64,000 bases of DNA from Gavia stellata (Eukaryota > Chordata > Aves > Gaviiformes > Gaviidae). Location: assembly GCF_030936135.1 (NCBI RefSeq), contig NC_082606.1, forward strand, positions 7,062,755 through 7,126,754. Reading direction: 5' to 3'. A program made the position numbers and the translations under genes. Below the pieces are notes generated by a model. The model was not told the origin of the DNA and did no database searches. It saw nothing but the letters and a program-made list of their open reading frames with translations. Position 1 is the stretch's first letter; every line of letters starts with the position of its first letter. Below, one piece after another: positions 25,267 through 37,800 of this stretch.

Positions 25267-25280
25267 CGCTATTAATAGCG
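25267..25280. promoter_or_regulatory. Palindromic TATA-like core promoter element
   Basis: CGCTATTAATAGCG is a perfect 14-base palindrome. Its centre, TATTAATA, is a TATA-like box and the only AT-rich spot in the core of the island. A GC box follows five bases later. The symmetry means it presents the same sequence to factors in both directions. Whether it is used is not shown by sequence. Confidence 0.55.
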
Positions 25281-25299
25281 GGACGGGGCGGAGCGCCTT

Positions 25300-25550
25300 C
25301 TGACACGCGATGGGCGCTCCTCGCGCGGGCCGCCCGCCTCTGCTGGGGCCCCCGGGCACCCGCAGCCAGCCGGGCCGCCGGAACGCGCGTGGCTGTGGCT
25401 GGCCTTAGCGCCGCGCCCAGCTCCCCACAGCCTCTTTCTCGGCGGAGAGACTGTGGGCGGAGGAGGAGGGAAGAGCCCGTGCGTCGGGCCAGAGCCTGGG
25501 GTCGGTCAGGCCTGCGTGCGCTCGGCCACCTGCGCGCCCTGCGTGTGGCG
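25300..25550 (+). other. Predicted noncoding first exon ending in a GTGAGC donor
   Basis: The left end is placed about 25-30 bases after the TATA-like box, where transcription would start if the box is used. The right end is the junction GTGGCG|GTGAGC at 25551, a near-consensus donor. Within it, an ATG at 25310 opens a frame of only 32 codons ending at TAG 25406-25408. That would act as an upstream ORF, not as the main protein. The exon would therefore be 5' untranslated, with the coding start in a later exon, possibly outside the window. No other evidence ties it to a known gene. Confidence 0.4.
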
Positions 25551-25690
25551 GTGAGCCCTTCCCCCAGACGGGGAGGAAGAAATGGTCCCTCCTTCCCCGC
25601 CGCAGAGCCACAAACACTTGTGCAGCTCCCGCTGGCGAGGGGAGAGGAAACAGTACTGTTCTGCCCTGCGGGCAGCTGAGGTTTCTGTCC

Positions 25691-28600
25691 TGTCCCTTCC
25701 CTCCTGAGGGGAGAACAGTGTCTTCCTCCCTTCCCCCGTGTTTCTGCTCCCAGGGGTTTAGGGATAGACATTGAAATCACCTGCTCTAACTGCAAAGGCA
25801 AGATTTTTCCTTTCGTTCTGGTAAATGGGAAACATGCAAGAAAAACGGACGTGTGTTCTCTCAGCAGTCCGCCCACGCTCTGATCTGGGGGGAAAGGAAT
25901 GGAACGCTTTCCTTCCACAGAGGGGCATCATTTACTGCACGCAAATCATACTTCATAAAAGCAGTGAAGAGCCTTTGTTTCACTGTAAAGGCTGTATAAG
26001 AGTGTAATGTATTTGTATAACCCCTGCAATCAAAGAGCAAAAGAGGCTCTCAAAAGAGAAATAGGAATTGCCGTACTGTATTAGAGCCATCTGCTTCAGT
26101 ATCCTTTGTGAACCTAGCTAGAAAAAGACATTGCAGAGGAAGGGAAAGTGTATCTCCTCTTTTCCTTTACTTCCTTCAAAAATACTGCAGTATGTTACTG
26201 CATATTACAAAAATTATTACAGTAGTTAGCCTACACCTTGGGACTTCTATATGCTTTTTATTTCAATATAATGAGAAATACTCCTGTTAGTCATAAAAAA
26301 AAAAAGACATTCATTTCAGTCTAAGTCCATTGGAGTGAGGCAACAATTTTTCCTCCCCCAAGTTATTTACATATCGTCAGTCTTTTTTAACAAATGATTA
26401 ATCTAGTAAGCAACGCTCTATCTCAGTCAGGAGTAGAGGAGATGGGGAGAGCTGGTGTCCACATCTGATGCTTTCAATTTTGCATTTCTTACACAGTCTT
26501 CATCTGAAAAGCAGCAGGTTGTTTCCACTACATAGAACAGCTTCCTTCCTCCTTTACCCTGGAGCACAATTGCATGCAGTCTGCCACCCAAACACTTTTG
26601 GCACTGGTGATATCTCTCTGATCAGCAATTGCCCGAGTGTGACGTATGTTGACAGTAAGGCCAGTTGCTTTAATGCCTCTGCCAGCGAAGCTGTGTTACA
26701 GCAAATGAGCATTAGTCACTGAGTTTGAGTGAGTTGGGAGTGTCTTTGAGACATTCATTTTATAGCTTTTTTGGGTATTAGGGGATTTGCTTGCTTTTCA
26801 GGACAAACGCTGTGTTCATCCCCATACCCTTTGCTACCAGCTCCTTTAATATATAACAAATCAGCCAGTGGCAGAGAGAGTTTACCTTGGGGGTGTCTGG
26901 GGTGTCTGGGGTGAAGTAATCTCTTAAGTGCAGGAACACCCTCAGCACTTTAAACCACAGCATTAGAACGGGAGTGTCAAGTGTGCATTAGTAATGCTTT
27001 TGCCCTTTGCTCTTTGGAGGGGTGATTTGCTCTACAAATACTTTATGAACCTCTTGAGACTGTGGCACCATGTTGTTCTTCAAAAGTGTCGGCTAGTAAA
27101 TTCCCACTGCATTACAACATGGGCTTTTGTCACAACATGTTAAATAATCACAGACAAATGGTATCTTGTGACAGGATTTGTTCTGATAAATACAGGTCTC
27201 TAGAACCAGACACACAAAAAAAGTTGCATAGTTCAGAGAATAGATAAAAAAATCGAAGTTGAAAATGGTGAGAGGATCGAGTGTCCCATACGTTCCTAAA
27301 TCAATAGACAAAATGAGGAAGTCATTCAAGGGTAGCCTTGTTTGTATATGCGTGTTCTGGAGTGTCATCTTTTCTTTGAATAGTTGACGCATTGAACACA
27401 GCTGAGCCAAATAAATTGAGGGCTACATATCCACAGACCTTTATTTTGCTATGCAGTCTCAGTCACTGTACTGAGACTAGTCATCTCAGTATGTTGCCAG
27501 AGGGGATTTGTCTGCTGGAGTTTGTTTTGAAGCATGAGGAATTTTGGTCCGGAGTTTATGGTCTGCCTGTTGTAAAGCTGAAATACAAAATTATATTTCT
27601 GAGTGTAAAAGGAGCTTAACTGCTTGGTTCAGCTTCATGTGACAATAAGAATACCTGTGCTGCAGGCCTGATTGATCTGCCAGACTTAAGCTCTTTGCAT
27701 ACCCACATTCTGCCTTTGGTTTCAGCAGAGTAACAGTAACTTTACCTTTCACTTAGCCTCCCTGAAAATCATACCATTGGAGGCTACTAGAGATGACAAA
27801 TCTTCTGTTTTCCCTTGGCTTTTCCTTACTATTTGCAGCATACTCTTCTTTTGCGTTTATCCTAGCTGTCTGTTGGTGCCATACTGTAAGGGAGATCTGT
27901 AGTACTTTTTGCTCAGTCAGAACGTTTTGGCTGATAGACAGGAAGTTTGGCCTTTGTTAGACTTGACTGCTGACTCTTCATGCTGTCAAAGCCTCTAGTG
28001 GAGACTCGCCTGTTAGTGTTGGGCAGCTCTGCATGGATCATCTCTCAGATACAGACTTGATGTCATCCTGCCATCACGCCAAAACACCGACTAGAAGTGC
28101 TCAGTGAACTAACAGAGGTAACACAGTAAACAAAATTGTAACTCTGCAAAGGACAGCAATTTTTTGGTATTTTCAGAACTCGCTTTGAGACACTTACACT
28201 CTCACTTTGTGCTCTTGGACTCATTTTGTATGCTTTTCTTTTGGACCATTGGATCAGTTTTTCATAGTATGTAAAATAAGAATACTTTCGATACCACTTA
28301 GATACTGTTGTATGAGGTGTGGAACTTATCTAAAGACATCATTGCTCAAATAGTGCTGTGTTCTAGCGGTCCTTACTTAATCAAGTGGTCCCACTGAATT
28401 TGATGGAAGTACACATAAAATTTCATTTCTGTTGATCAAACTTTACGTGCATATTTCACTGCAAATATTTAATCTTCAAAATGTGTTGTGTTAGATTTAC
28501 AATCTAGAAGCTTTAGGGACTGCAAAAGTTCTTTAGAGTCATGGCTGAAACTGTCTAATGAGAGAACAACATAAGGAGAAGACTATAGTTGAGAGAAAAC

Positions 28601-29744
28601 AATAGAAGGTCTGAATTTCATCGCTGATGGTAAAATGGGCCATATGTCCTTTCACTTTTAATCCCATTCTGGACATAGCTAAAGATTTCTCTTAGACTCC
28701 TTTTCAAACAGGTTTAGTACCACAGAAGGAAGGGATACATTTTAACAATATCTGTCAGAATTTAACCTGTTTTACATAGACAAGAGAGAGATGGTAAAGA
28801 ATAAATTTTTCTCATAATTATTTTTTTTTTTTAAAGCTAGTTATAACAGTTTGGAAAGGTTGGCGTTATACTGTGGGTTGTTTTTGTTTTTAGTATATCT
28901 GAGACAGTAATTAGATTTGGACAGTTTTGTGAACAAGTGGTTTTGCACCCATATAATGTTACCTTGACTAGAAGTGTGCTATTTCATTTGTGGGTTCTCT
29001 ATGCTGCTGTAATGAAATAAAGTGGATGTTGCGTTCATTTATTTAAATATTAGTGAGGGAGTAATAGAATGTGTGAGGTTATGTTGGCTTTAAAAAAAAA
29101 ACCCCAAAAATCAGATGTGCCTGGCATTCATCAGTGTATTGAACAATGCAGCTGTAAGACATGATGATACTAGGTATAGCTGTGAGTGTAGCTAAAGCTC
29201 CTTTTTGTGTTTGGCAAAAATTCCATTCTTAATTTAGGTCCAATTGTAGTCTGCAACTCTTCTTTCAGTTTTGCTAATGTAAATCAGGACTAATGTTGAT
29301 TTTTTAACTGAGGTCTTATATTGTTGCAAGGGTCTGATCTAAAGTAACTGAAAAGGCTTCTGCTGTTCTCAGTGGGGAGTGAACAAGTAGTCATGTAACG
29401 AGAAAGTGAAGAATCAAGCTTGCAAGTCGTAACAAAAAGGATTTTCCAAGTATAAGCTTTAATAGTTTAAGGTTCCCATGAAATCATTAAATAAATGGCT
29501 TTTTAAAGATCAGATTTTTTCAAGAAAAATGTAAGCAGTTTTGTTGAGATCCTTAAGAAAAACAGCTGATGAAATCAAGTACGTGGGCTACAAAATATCT
29601 ACCCACATGCACTTCAAATTACCTGTCAAATATGCTCATTTTTCTGCTCTTGAAGATACAATGATGTTTAGTTCACTCAGGTCACTTGCATGTTCAAAAT
29701 TAACAAATAATCTTTGAAAAAGTACATTGCAGGAAATGATGGTA
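25691..29744. other. Probable first-intron DNA, no supported gene
   Basis: CpG density falls off by about 25910 and AT-rich unique DNA follows. A short tandem of GTGTCTGGGG lies at 26891-26912. No coding exon or repeat of known family was recognised. Confidence 0.5.
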
Positions 29745-29845
29745 TATACTATTGCCTCATTTAACAAGGAAGTTATGATGGAGAAGTAAAATGATTTTAC
29801 CCAGGTCTAAAATAATTTAGTAGCAGTACTGGTTTTGTAAGTGGG
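29745..29845 (+). mobile_element. MIR-like core SINE fragment
   Basis: ATTGCCTCATTTAACAAGGA, then GGAGAAGTAAAATGATTTTACCCAGG and TAGTAGCAGTACTGG, follow the MIR/CORE-SINE pattern (ATTATCCCCATTTTACAG, then AGTGACTTGCCCAAGGTC, then AGTGGCAGAGC). It is strongly diverged, as expected for a repeat that predates the split of birds from other amniotes. Confidence 0.5.
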
Positions 29846-29919
29846 CATGTCTTGGACAACTGACTATATGTTCTTTTTAACACTTGAAGCTTATCCTCTT
29901 CCTGACTTTTTTTTTTTAG

Positions 29920-30110
29920 GGTCTGGATGGAAACACAGCCAAACGGAACCTGGGTGAATTTTTTGAATGCAAAAGGCTTATCACTCCACTGTGTCTTCCA
30001 ATGAAGCAAGTTGCTTTTCTCCATGCCACATTGAGGAAACACACGCTGCCCCAGTAACTGAGGTCAGAACTGTTAAATATTAGCTTTCCAAATAAATGGG
30101 TAGGCCTGTT
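29920..30110 (+). other. Candidate terminal exon (acceptor, 45-codon frame, AATAAA)
   Basis: A strong acceptor (CTGACTTTTTTTTTTTAG) ends at 29919. The next sequence is open in one frame for about 45 codons to TAA at 30054-30056, and an AATAAA lies near 30089. The three signals together would suit an alternative last exon or a noncoding RNA exon. The peptide resembles nothing I know, and a MIR-like fragment sits about 75 bases upstream, so exonisation next to a SINE is possible. It could equally be chance. Confidence 0.2.
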
Positions 30111-31709
30111 TTGTGTTTGGGAACATAGGCTTGGGGACTGTTCTCTGGAAGTGACTCAGGCAATGTTCTGTTGGCACTAGGCAGTATTAGATCTGGGGAA
30201 TCCTACGTTTTCCTAGGCTGACTGGAGTTTGGCCTGCAGAAAAGAATTTACTCTGATCTCTGTATCCAGAGAGTAAGAGCAGACATGCTCAGAATTCTAA
30301 GAATTTTCTCTTCCTGATCTTTCCCAACAGTACAGCACTTTAACAATAGCTGCGCAGAGGATAGATTATTTTTAGCCTAGATTCCTAAATCAGGAAGACC
30401 TCATGTAACCTTACTCTTTGTCTGTCTACTGCGGATTCCCCTGGCTAATACTGGCCTGCTTTAACAGCAAAGCAGGCTAAATAGGCTAATAGGATGGAAG
30501 AGACCAAATAGTTGTATGAGAGGGAGACTGCATCATGAGCTAGCATATTATTATGCAGCAGTGAGGCCATAAGGTACAAATACACAGAAAACTGACTTCA
30601 TTTAGTGTCTGTGCTCATGAAATTCATTGATTGGTTTAGGTGTTACTTGGTGGCAGTCATCTGGAGCACAGTGCTTTCTCAAATATGCTCAGTGCTGCAA
30701 GAACTAGGAAGCTCTTCTGCCATGGAAAGTAGAGATTTTCTTGTGGAATTTGAAGTGTACTTGAACTACTCTTAGAAAAGCAACGTTTTGTATCTACGAG
30801 TTTAAATTTTAACTCGACTGTTGGCCTAATTGCCCTCAGTGAGTCCAACAGAAACTGCAGTTAGTGACTAACGACTCATTCCAATTAGTGATAAGGCATA
30901 TGGGCAGGACTCTGTGTCGCCAGCCCTTGCTAACTGGACAGTACTTGTAGCCTCTGGAAAGTTCCTATACTAGGGGAATCTCCTTTGGCACTGTGGGGCT
31001 TCCAGGAACATAATTTTTGAGAGAGTCTGTGAGGAGTTCCTGTTTGTTATGTACAGCCTGGCTCTGTTCTGGCATCTATTATATTCCTCTCGCATATGGG
31101 AGTTACATCCTAGCATCTGAGTCTTAACACTAATGTATAACTCTTGAACAGTGTGTGTGATCAGGATGAGATTCCGTGCTCATTACATCACAAGGCCTCA
31201 GTATATCTTAGCTCCCAATGGAGTTGGTAAAATCCTCTTCCGGCCCCAACACAGGGTGAATTTCATGCATGAATGCATTTCTTCAAAGCTATTTAAGCTC
31301 CTAGAAATTCAGATAATATTTAGTGGGATTTTCAGAGTTGCAAATCTGGCTCATCTTCAGCAAAGCAAATGGGATTAAGGTAGACATTGACATTTTTTTA
31401 AGTATTTCCTGCGTTGTAAAGCATCTGTTGAAAAAAATGCTTGAACAAATCCAGCTCCAAGTCTCCATTTATACTTGGCTTGGAAGTTTGCCTTTTATTT
31501 TAGTGGGAATGGACTGTAAAAAGAGTTGGTAATTGACATCTGACTTTGTTATCACAGAATGTTATTTTGTGATTTATTGAATAGTTGCCTACAATAAGTG
31601 GGCCTGTCTAGTTTGTTTGTTTGGTATTAGGAAAAACATTTATATCATTCTGTTATGAATTGTGGAACAGTCCTGTTGTGAAGAGACCTTCCTTGTCTGT
31701 GGTGTTCAG

Positions 31710-31809
31710 AGTACATTTTTCTGGGAAACTACCATGGGAAGAAAAATCGCATCTCCCCTCTCTTTCTCCTCTCCTATCCCTGGGAAGAATATTCTATTGT
31801 TTGTGAAAG
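31710..31809 (+). other. Candidate 100-base internal exon
   Basis: The acceptor CTTGTCTGTGGTGTTCAG ends at 31709 and the donor GAAAG|GTAAGTG starts at 31810. One frame is open across all 100 bases. The peptide (beginning YIFLGNYHGKK) is unfamiliar. Splice-like pairs at this spacing arise by chance in long introns, so the call is weak. Confidence 0.15.
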
Positions 31810-34800
31810 GTAAGTGTTTTGGATAACAACTGCAATCAACAGTGTGATAGATGATGAACATTAACAGTGGTGTTTAGAGCATAAGCCAAATTCTAGCCAT
31901 TTGAAAGTAAAATTAGAGCTCTCTTGGGCCTCACACTGTCCCACTGCTGACCACTGAAGATTTGCTAAGCCATCTTTGGTAGCATGTTTGAGAAGCTTTT
32001 GGTGGAGGCAGCAGACTGAACCTCAGGATGATCCCATGCAGCAGTTTCCTCCTAGTCCTGGCATGGACCTTCAGATGTATCTCCCTCCTGGGTGCCACAG
32101 CTTCTATTTCAGCCAAGGCACCAGGGCTGAGGAGTGCAGCTTTGGGTGTCACTGTGTTTATATACCAAGATTGCTGAGAAACCAAGTAAGAATGCAGCTG
32201 TGAGCCTTTAAGCAGCATGCCATGGAAAAATAAAACACAAAGTCTGTATATGCACGAGGGGAATGTACCCAGTGTTTTGCACATTCCAGCAGAGGCCTCA
32301 GTAAAGACTGGAATTTTAATTCTCATCTGACAACATTCCACAAAGACAACTTACTTTCCCTTCCTGCTTCCCCCTCCCAAGAGATTAATTTAAAATAATA
32401 ATTTTGGCTTATTATTTATTCTACATTGGCTATCAAATAACTGTTGGAGTGGCAGCACTCAGAAGAGATTAGGTGGGTATTTTTGTTCAGTTCCTAATGT
32501 GGTTTCTCTGGGATTTGTTACTATTATCTATTTTCCTTCTTATTGTTGTTATTAGTAATGCAACTTCTTATGTATTGTCATTCTAAATCAAGATTAGAAA
32601 TATCACCAGCTGCATTGGTGTCTCTGCAGGGACTCTTCAAGATTTTTTTTTTTTACTAAAGCCATGGTCCCCTCGCAAACATGCCTGTTGGTATAGTACA
32701 AGGCCATTAGAAAGGCAGGAAAGAGGAGAGGCAGTGACTCATGTAAACTTCTTAACAGCACAATTGAAGTACAAAACCCCACCTATCCCAGCAGGAGCAA
32801 AGATCTTGATCTGCACAACACCTGCTGTACAGTATTTCTGTGTTTATTCCAGTTTTTTAGTTCTGAATACAAATATGGAAAGTAGGCCAGTGTTTAAGGA
32901 ATTTGAATGAAGAAAATGTTGGTTTTGGAGCTGACATCAGTGTGAGATCAGGAGAACCAGACTTTGCACGCAGTCATCTGTGCATTTCTGGATTACAAGC
33001 TATATACACAAAGGTGCAGAAGTCTCTTTTCTCTATGTAAGTGGGCCTGCCAGCATTCATAATGTCCCATTTAAGCCACAGCTGATGGCTAAAATCATCA
33101 GTTATCTAGTTGTGTAGCTGAAATCATAAAACAATGAGACTAACCATTTCAAATGAGGATGCTTTTTTCCCTCTTGTTCTAATTCTAGTAGTTCCAGTAA
33201 TAGTTGCAGTAAAACTTTTAATTGCAACAGCTTCTGTTTAGCACTGTTGAACAAATGCGTCAGCTTGGGAATCCAACTGCCAGTATTTTCTTTCTTTCTT
33301 TTTTTTTTTAAGAATCAGCTTGCCTTTTAATTGATAGTCATGGTTTTTAAAATGTCAGTTTTGGCCCATACTGTGACATAGCTGTAAGAAATAAAGCAGA
33401 AGACCCGCAACTTAGCCAGGGGGAAGACGACTTAAAATACTTTTCTACTTTTATGATTCTAGACAGCTTCAGCAGCTAGGAAGACTTGTACTATGTAAAG
33501 AGTATCTCATGTCTCACATAGGTCAGCAACGCTGTGCCCTGTGGTCCTGTCCCTGGCAGACCTCTTATAGCTGAACTGTCACTGAGGTCCTCAGAAACTG
33601 CCAGCATATTGTGCTCTACCTGACTTCAGGCTTCTCAGGCCCCTTTTCCTTGGGTAAACGTGCTAAGATATGGGTGAGAAACTTTCCTCATAACTTTAAT
33701 TAGTTCCTAACATAGATTAAGACCTCTGGAGATGTCAAAACAGATGTGCTGCAGAGATTTGAAAGCTAATTAATGTGTAGGAGGCAGAGCTATTTTTTCC
33801 TCTCTGCTTTATCCTGCTATTGAGCTCAGTCATGAGCTGTCTACTAGAGGGAATGAGGATAAGCATCGAATCATACATCCCATATATGATTTACCTGTAT
33901 CACTGAACTGTGTTCAGGATGGGAGGGAAAGCTGCCCTACAACAGTGCCACACAGGGTGACTGAGAGGGATCTTCTAGGGAGGAAAAGGACCAAACAATG
34001 CATTGACTGTGTCCCTGTTTCTTGTGTCAGCCATTTTAGATGGCCTAGCTGCCTCACTGCAGTAGAGGCCACACTGGCAGTACTCAAATTCAGTGTTATG
34101 AAATGGCTCTCAAAGCTTATGAAAAATACCTCAGTCATTGCCCAAGCCCCCCCAAACCCTTCAAGACATCTCGGAATCCTCACCCCATCCCATTTCCAGC
34201 AAAGATGTCACATAGTTGAAAATGCCTGTGAGATCGTCTTTCCTTTGAAATGTGATCCCTCTGTACCATGTTGGCAGCATAAAAGGATAGGCAAGTGGAA
34301 GCTGTCTCTTAGAAAGACCCTTTCCAGAAAGAAAGCATATGTTTTCCTTTGTCTGATTGTTCCCTGGACCCTTTTAGAAAAGATGGTGGCTCTGTGCCAA
34401 TGTATCTGCCAGTCTGTGCTGTAACGTGGGCCACAGTGGAGGTGTTACGAACACAGTGTGCTCTGACAGCCATCTGCTTGGAACACCAAGAACCTGTGCA
34501 GACCGCAGAAGGGTCTCTTCACAGCAGATAGAAACCAAACTGTCCCTGCAGATGAGGAAGACAGTGACTTAAAAATTCTTCTCCTCTATGCAAGCTTAAG
34601 TACAAAAGCACTGAACAGTAGGGCTGGTATGTGGGCTAGCTGCCTAAAAGGTAGATCTGGGTTTCAGAAATAAGATCATGTGGTTGTGCCAGTAAGGTTT
34701 GCTCACAGAAATGTCTTTGGCTTAGGAATCACCCGATTCCTTCTCGGTCCGCATCCAAATGCGATGAAGCACCTGCTTCCCTTCTGGTAAGGAGGAAGAA

Positions 34801-37800
34801 TAGTTGGGGCAAGACTGATGGGCCAGGGTGGGAACTGGAACATTCTGAATGCCTTACTGGGAAATGGAAATTGCTCTGGGAGAAGTCTGAGGGCCTGGGG
34901 TTCTTGACGTATTTCATTACCTTTATGTCCAGCATCTTGAACAGTGACTGGGTATGGTATTCTCTGAATCTGTGAACACTTACCAAACCCAAAAATGAAC
35001 ATTCATATCACTTGCTCTCTTTCTTTCTTTTTTTATTTTTAATTTTTTTTAAATTGAGCTAGTTAAAAGCAGAGCCTCAGTCAAAACATTGACTTTCTTA
35101 GGTTAGTACTAGTTCAACATTATTTAATGCCTGGGTTTGATACTGCTTACAGTAGCAGTGAAGCAGTCGTCTTTTATGGTAGCTCTAAATTTCCTTATGT
35201 ATCTTCCAGAAGTTAATGTAATAATAGTTTTAAGAGTCTCTTATTAATAGCTCTAAGTCTAATTTTCTAACAAGATACTGCTAATGGTATTATTCTGGCT
35301 TCAGCAGTTTTCTTTGTCTCGGAGCCCCTTAGAGGGGCAGTGGGTTCTTAGCCAGAATTCTTGGTTTGTTCCTGTAAAATGTAGTTTTGTTGTAACAGTA
35401 GCTTGTTCTTAATGTTTATCTGCTTTTTTCATTTATTATTGTCTAGATTTTGCTACATAAATTACTGTTACATTGCTGACAAACAGCATACAGTTCAAAT
35501 AGATCAGTATCCACAACCTGTCTCAACTGATCATAATTACATTAGTCTCATTTCGGTTAGTGCATCATTTCCTTCACCAGCTGATAAAATTTTGAATGTA
35601 TTAAAAATACAATTCTCAAAATGTTAAATTACCTGAAAATTAATTTGAAAAAATACCTCCAGGAGTCTCTTTCACTGTCTGCTTCTGTGATAAATAAGCT
35701 TACTTCTCAGAATCTGCCTTTATCTGTATGTAGCTGTAAGAGTAATTGAGGCAAGTAATGTGTGGTCTGTTGGCCACGTATTCTTGCTCTGGACCTTCCT
35801 TCGTTCGAACCTTTGTTGGTATAATTGCACTTTGGCAGTTGCTGTCTAGGTGCATGGCCCAATAGATCAAAGAGGGGAGTAAGATTAAACAGTATGAAGA
35901 GCAGGGCTATAGTCAGGTCTGTATAGGAGATGGAAATACATCCTTTTGGAACATGTTATCTGATTGAACCTATTACACAGTCTCAACTTTATTTTAGCTA
36001 GGTAGAGGGAAGTAATATTTTTGAATGCTGGTAGCTCCCATTTTCAGACACTCCCTTTAAAGGCCAGTGTTCCAGCAGGAATTTTTTTCAGTTTATGATC
36101 TTTAATAAAGGCTCTGTGGAAGAGCAGATTAGATATTACCGTTGCTTTGGGACATATTGCACTGTTAGCCAGCATCCTAAGAAAATGATTGCTGTAGCTG
36201 AGGAAGCAGCCAAGGAACAAGAACTTTCAGTGAACGTATTACTTCCTCTTCATGTTGGAAGCTTTGTCTCATTCTGCAATAGAAAGATCAGGATCCCTGC
36301 AAATTCAGTTTATTAATCCTCTTCTCTCTCCCATAATCTTTGTGTCCTTCTCGAGTCTTGTTCTGGGGTGCCAGCAAGATGTGTTCTGACCTATTTCTTT
36401 TTCAAGTTGCTGCCAGATAGGTCTAAATGAAATGTGTCACTTAACCTTCCTTTCAGGTGAAGATAGATCCATGTGTTTGCAGTTTAGTAACATCTGGGAC
36501 TGGTAATTTCCTAAGTAGGGCATTTATATCCCTGGTAAACTGTGACTTTGACCATGAAAAGAAAAAGTACCAAAGTACAGAGCCACCTTGCCTTCTCCAT
36601 GTCTGCCTTTATCTTCCATGCTTCTGTGAAGAAGGCACAATCAAAGTATGAGATCAGTGATTTAAAATAGGAGAGTAGAGAAGACACTGCCCATCATTTT
36701 GCTTCAGGAAGAACAAATCGCGGAGGGGTATTTGATTTGCACAAGAGAAGTTCTTATCAGCTAGTACTGTTAATAATCGTCTAGTCTAATGACTAGATAC
36801 CTGTTTATTTTTCCTTTGTATCTAAGACAAACAAGTGGCTTGCTAGCTCCATCTGCTGGAGACTGATGATGTGAATGATGTAGGGAAGCTTGGCTGGACA
36901 CAGGAAAGCAGTAAAAAAAAGTGCCTAAACCAGAAGGATTCGGTGTGTGTCATCGAGACAATAAGAAACCAGATGGGAACATCCATCTCCAGAACGTATA
37001 AAATGTAAAGAATAATTAAAGGTTTGTTTGTGGTTGCATTAATTTGACTTTTCTAGTTGCTTTAGGACACACAGAACAGCTGAATGACATTTAGAACAGC
37101 ATACAAATCTGTATAATGCTGCCTTTTACTTTGGCATGTGCTGCTGTGCAACAAATAAGACTCTGAAGGTAGTTTATTCGAGGCTGGTAATTACAAAGTA
37201 GAGTAATTTTAAACGGTTTCCCAGTTATGGAAACTAAAGCATTATTTCAAAAGTAGCAGACCACAGAGTAATTTCAGTTATAGGAAGTGTGCTATGCTGT
37301 GCATTTCAGACAAGAACTCAATGGCTACTGACAGATTAACACCTGATAGACTTTGAGAACTTTTCCTACAACTGTCTTGTCACCCCTGTGGAAACTCATC
37401 TGCTCATCAAATTAATCTTTTTTCTCACAAAAAAGCAAAAGGAAAGGTTTACTCACGAGGCAGCTTCTTACCTGGCACTCAGTCCTGCAAAGATTGCTTT
37501 GTTTAAGTAATCACATACCTACAGTTAAGAATGTGATTTTTCTGGTGCAGGTGCTCAATATGTTTAAGAAAGTTCTTGTTCTTAACTAAATTCTCATGAG
37601 ACAGCCTTTGGGGGAAAAGAAGGAAAAAAGGGGACAGTGGCTCATGATCATGGTGGTACTTCCCACTGAAAAAAGCCTTAGCTGCTGTTATGACACAGGT
37701 GTCTCCATATCTGAGAGCTCTTTGGTGTTCTAAAACCAGAAAGGAGGAAGTGAGAAGCCATGGAAAGTATGGCTAAGATGAGAACAGATTTTCTTTACTT

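Larger units (their letters stand above)
24876..25690. promoter_or_regulatory. CpG island, probable gene promoter
   Basis: About 800 bases are very GC-rich with frequent CpG, in sharp contrast to the AT-rich DNA on both sides. It contains GC boxes (GGGGCGG at 25285-25291), a TATA-like element at 25270-25277 and a splice donor at 25551. CpG islands of this kind usually mark promoters of widely expressed or developmental genes. Long open frames inside it, on both strands, are explained by the scarcity of stop codons in GC-rich DNA and carry no recognisable domain. Transcription to the right is favoured by the donor, but transcription in both directions is possible. The gene is not identified. 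Confidence 0.9.

Noticed and set aside
25205..25918. 237-codon minus-strand open frame across the CpG island
   Set aside because: GC-rich DNA has few stops; the peptide is Arg/Pro/Ala-rich with no domain and overlaps similar frames on the plus strand (24891-25208, 25389-25679).
32113..32185. Splice-flanked segment (TTCTATTTCAG to CAA|GTAAGAA)
   Set aside because: The donor lacks the usual G before the junction and the segment is short; one of many chance pairs in long noncoding DNA.
33945..34424. 159-codon plus-strand frame, the longest outside GC-rich DNA
   Set aside because: Frames of this length are expected a few times by chance in 64 kb; no motif, and 33914-34183 is open on the other strand.
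35795..35825. GTTCGAACC as a tRNA T-loop
   Set aside because: The flanking bases cannot form a T stem and no A box or acceptor stem is present on either strand.
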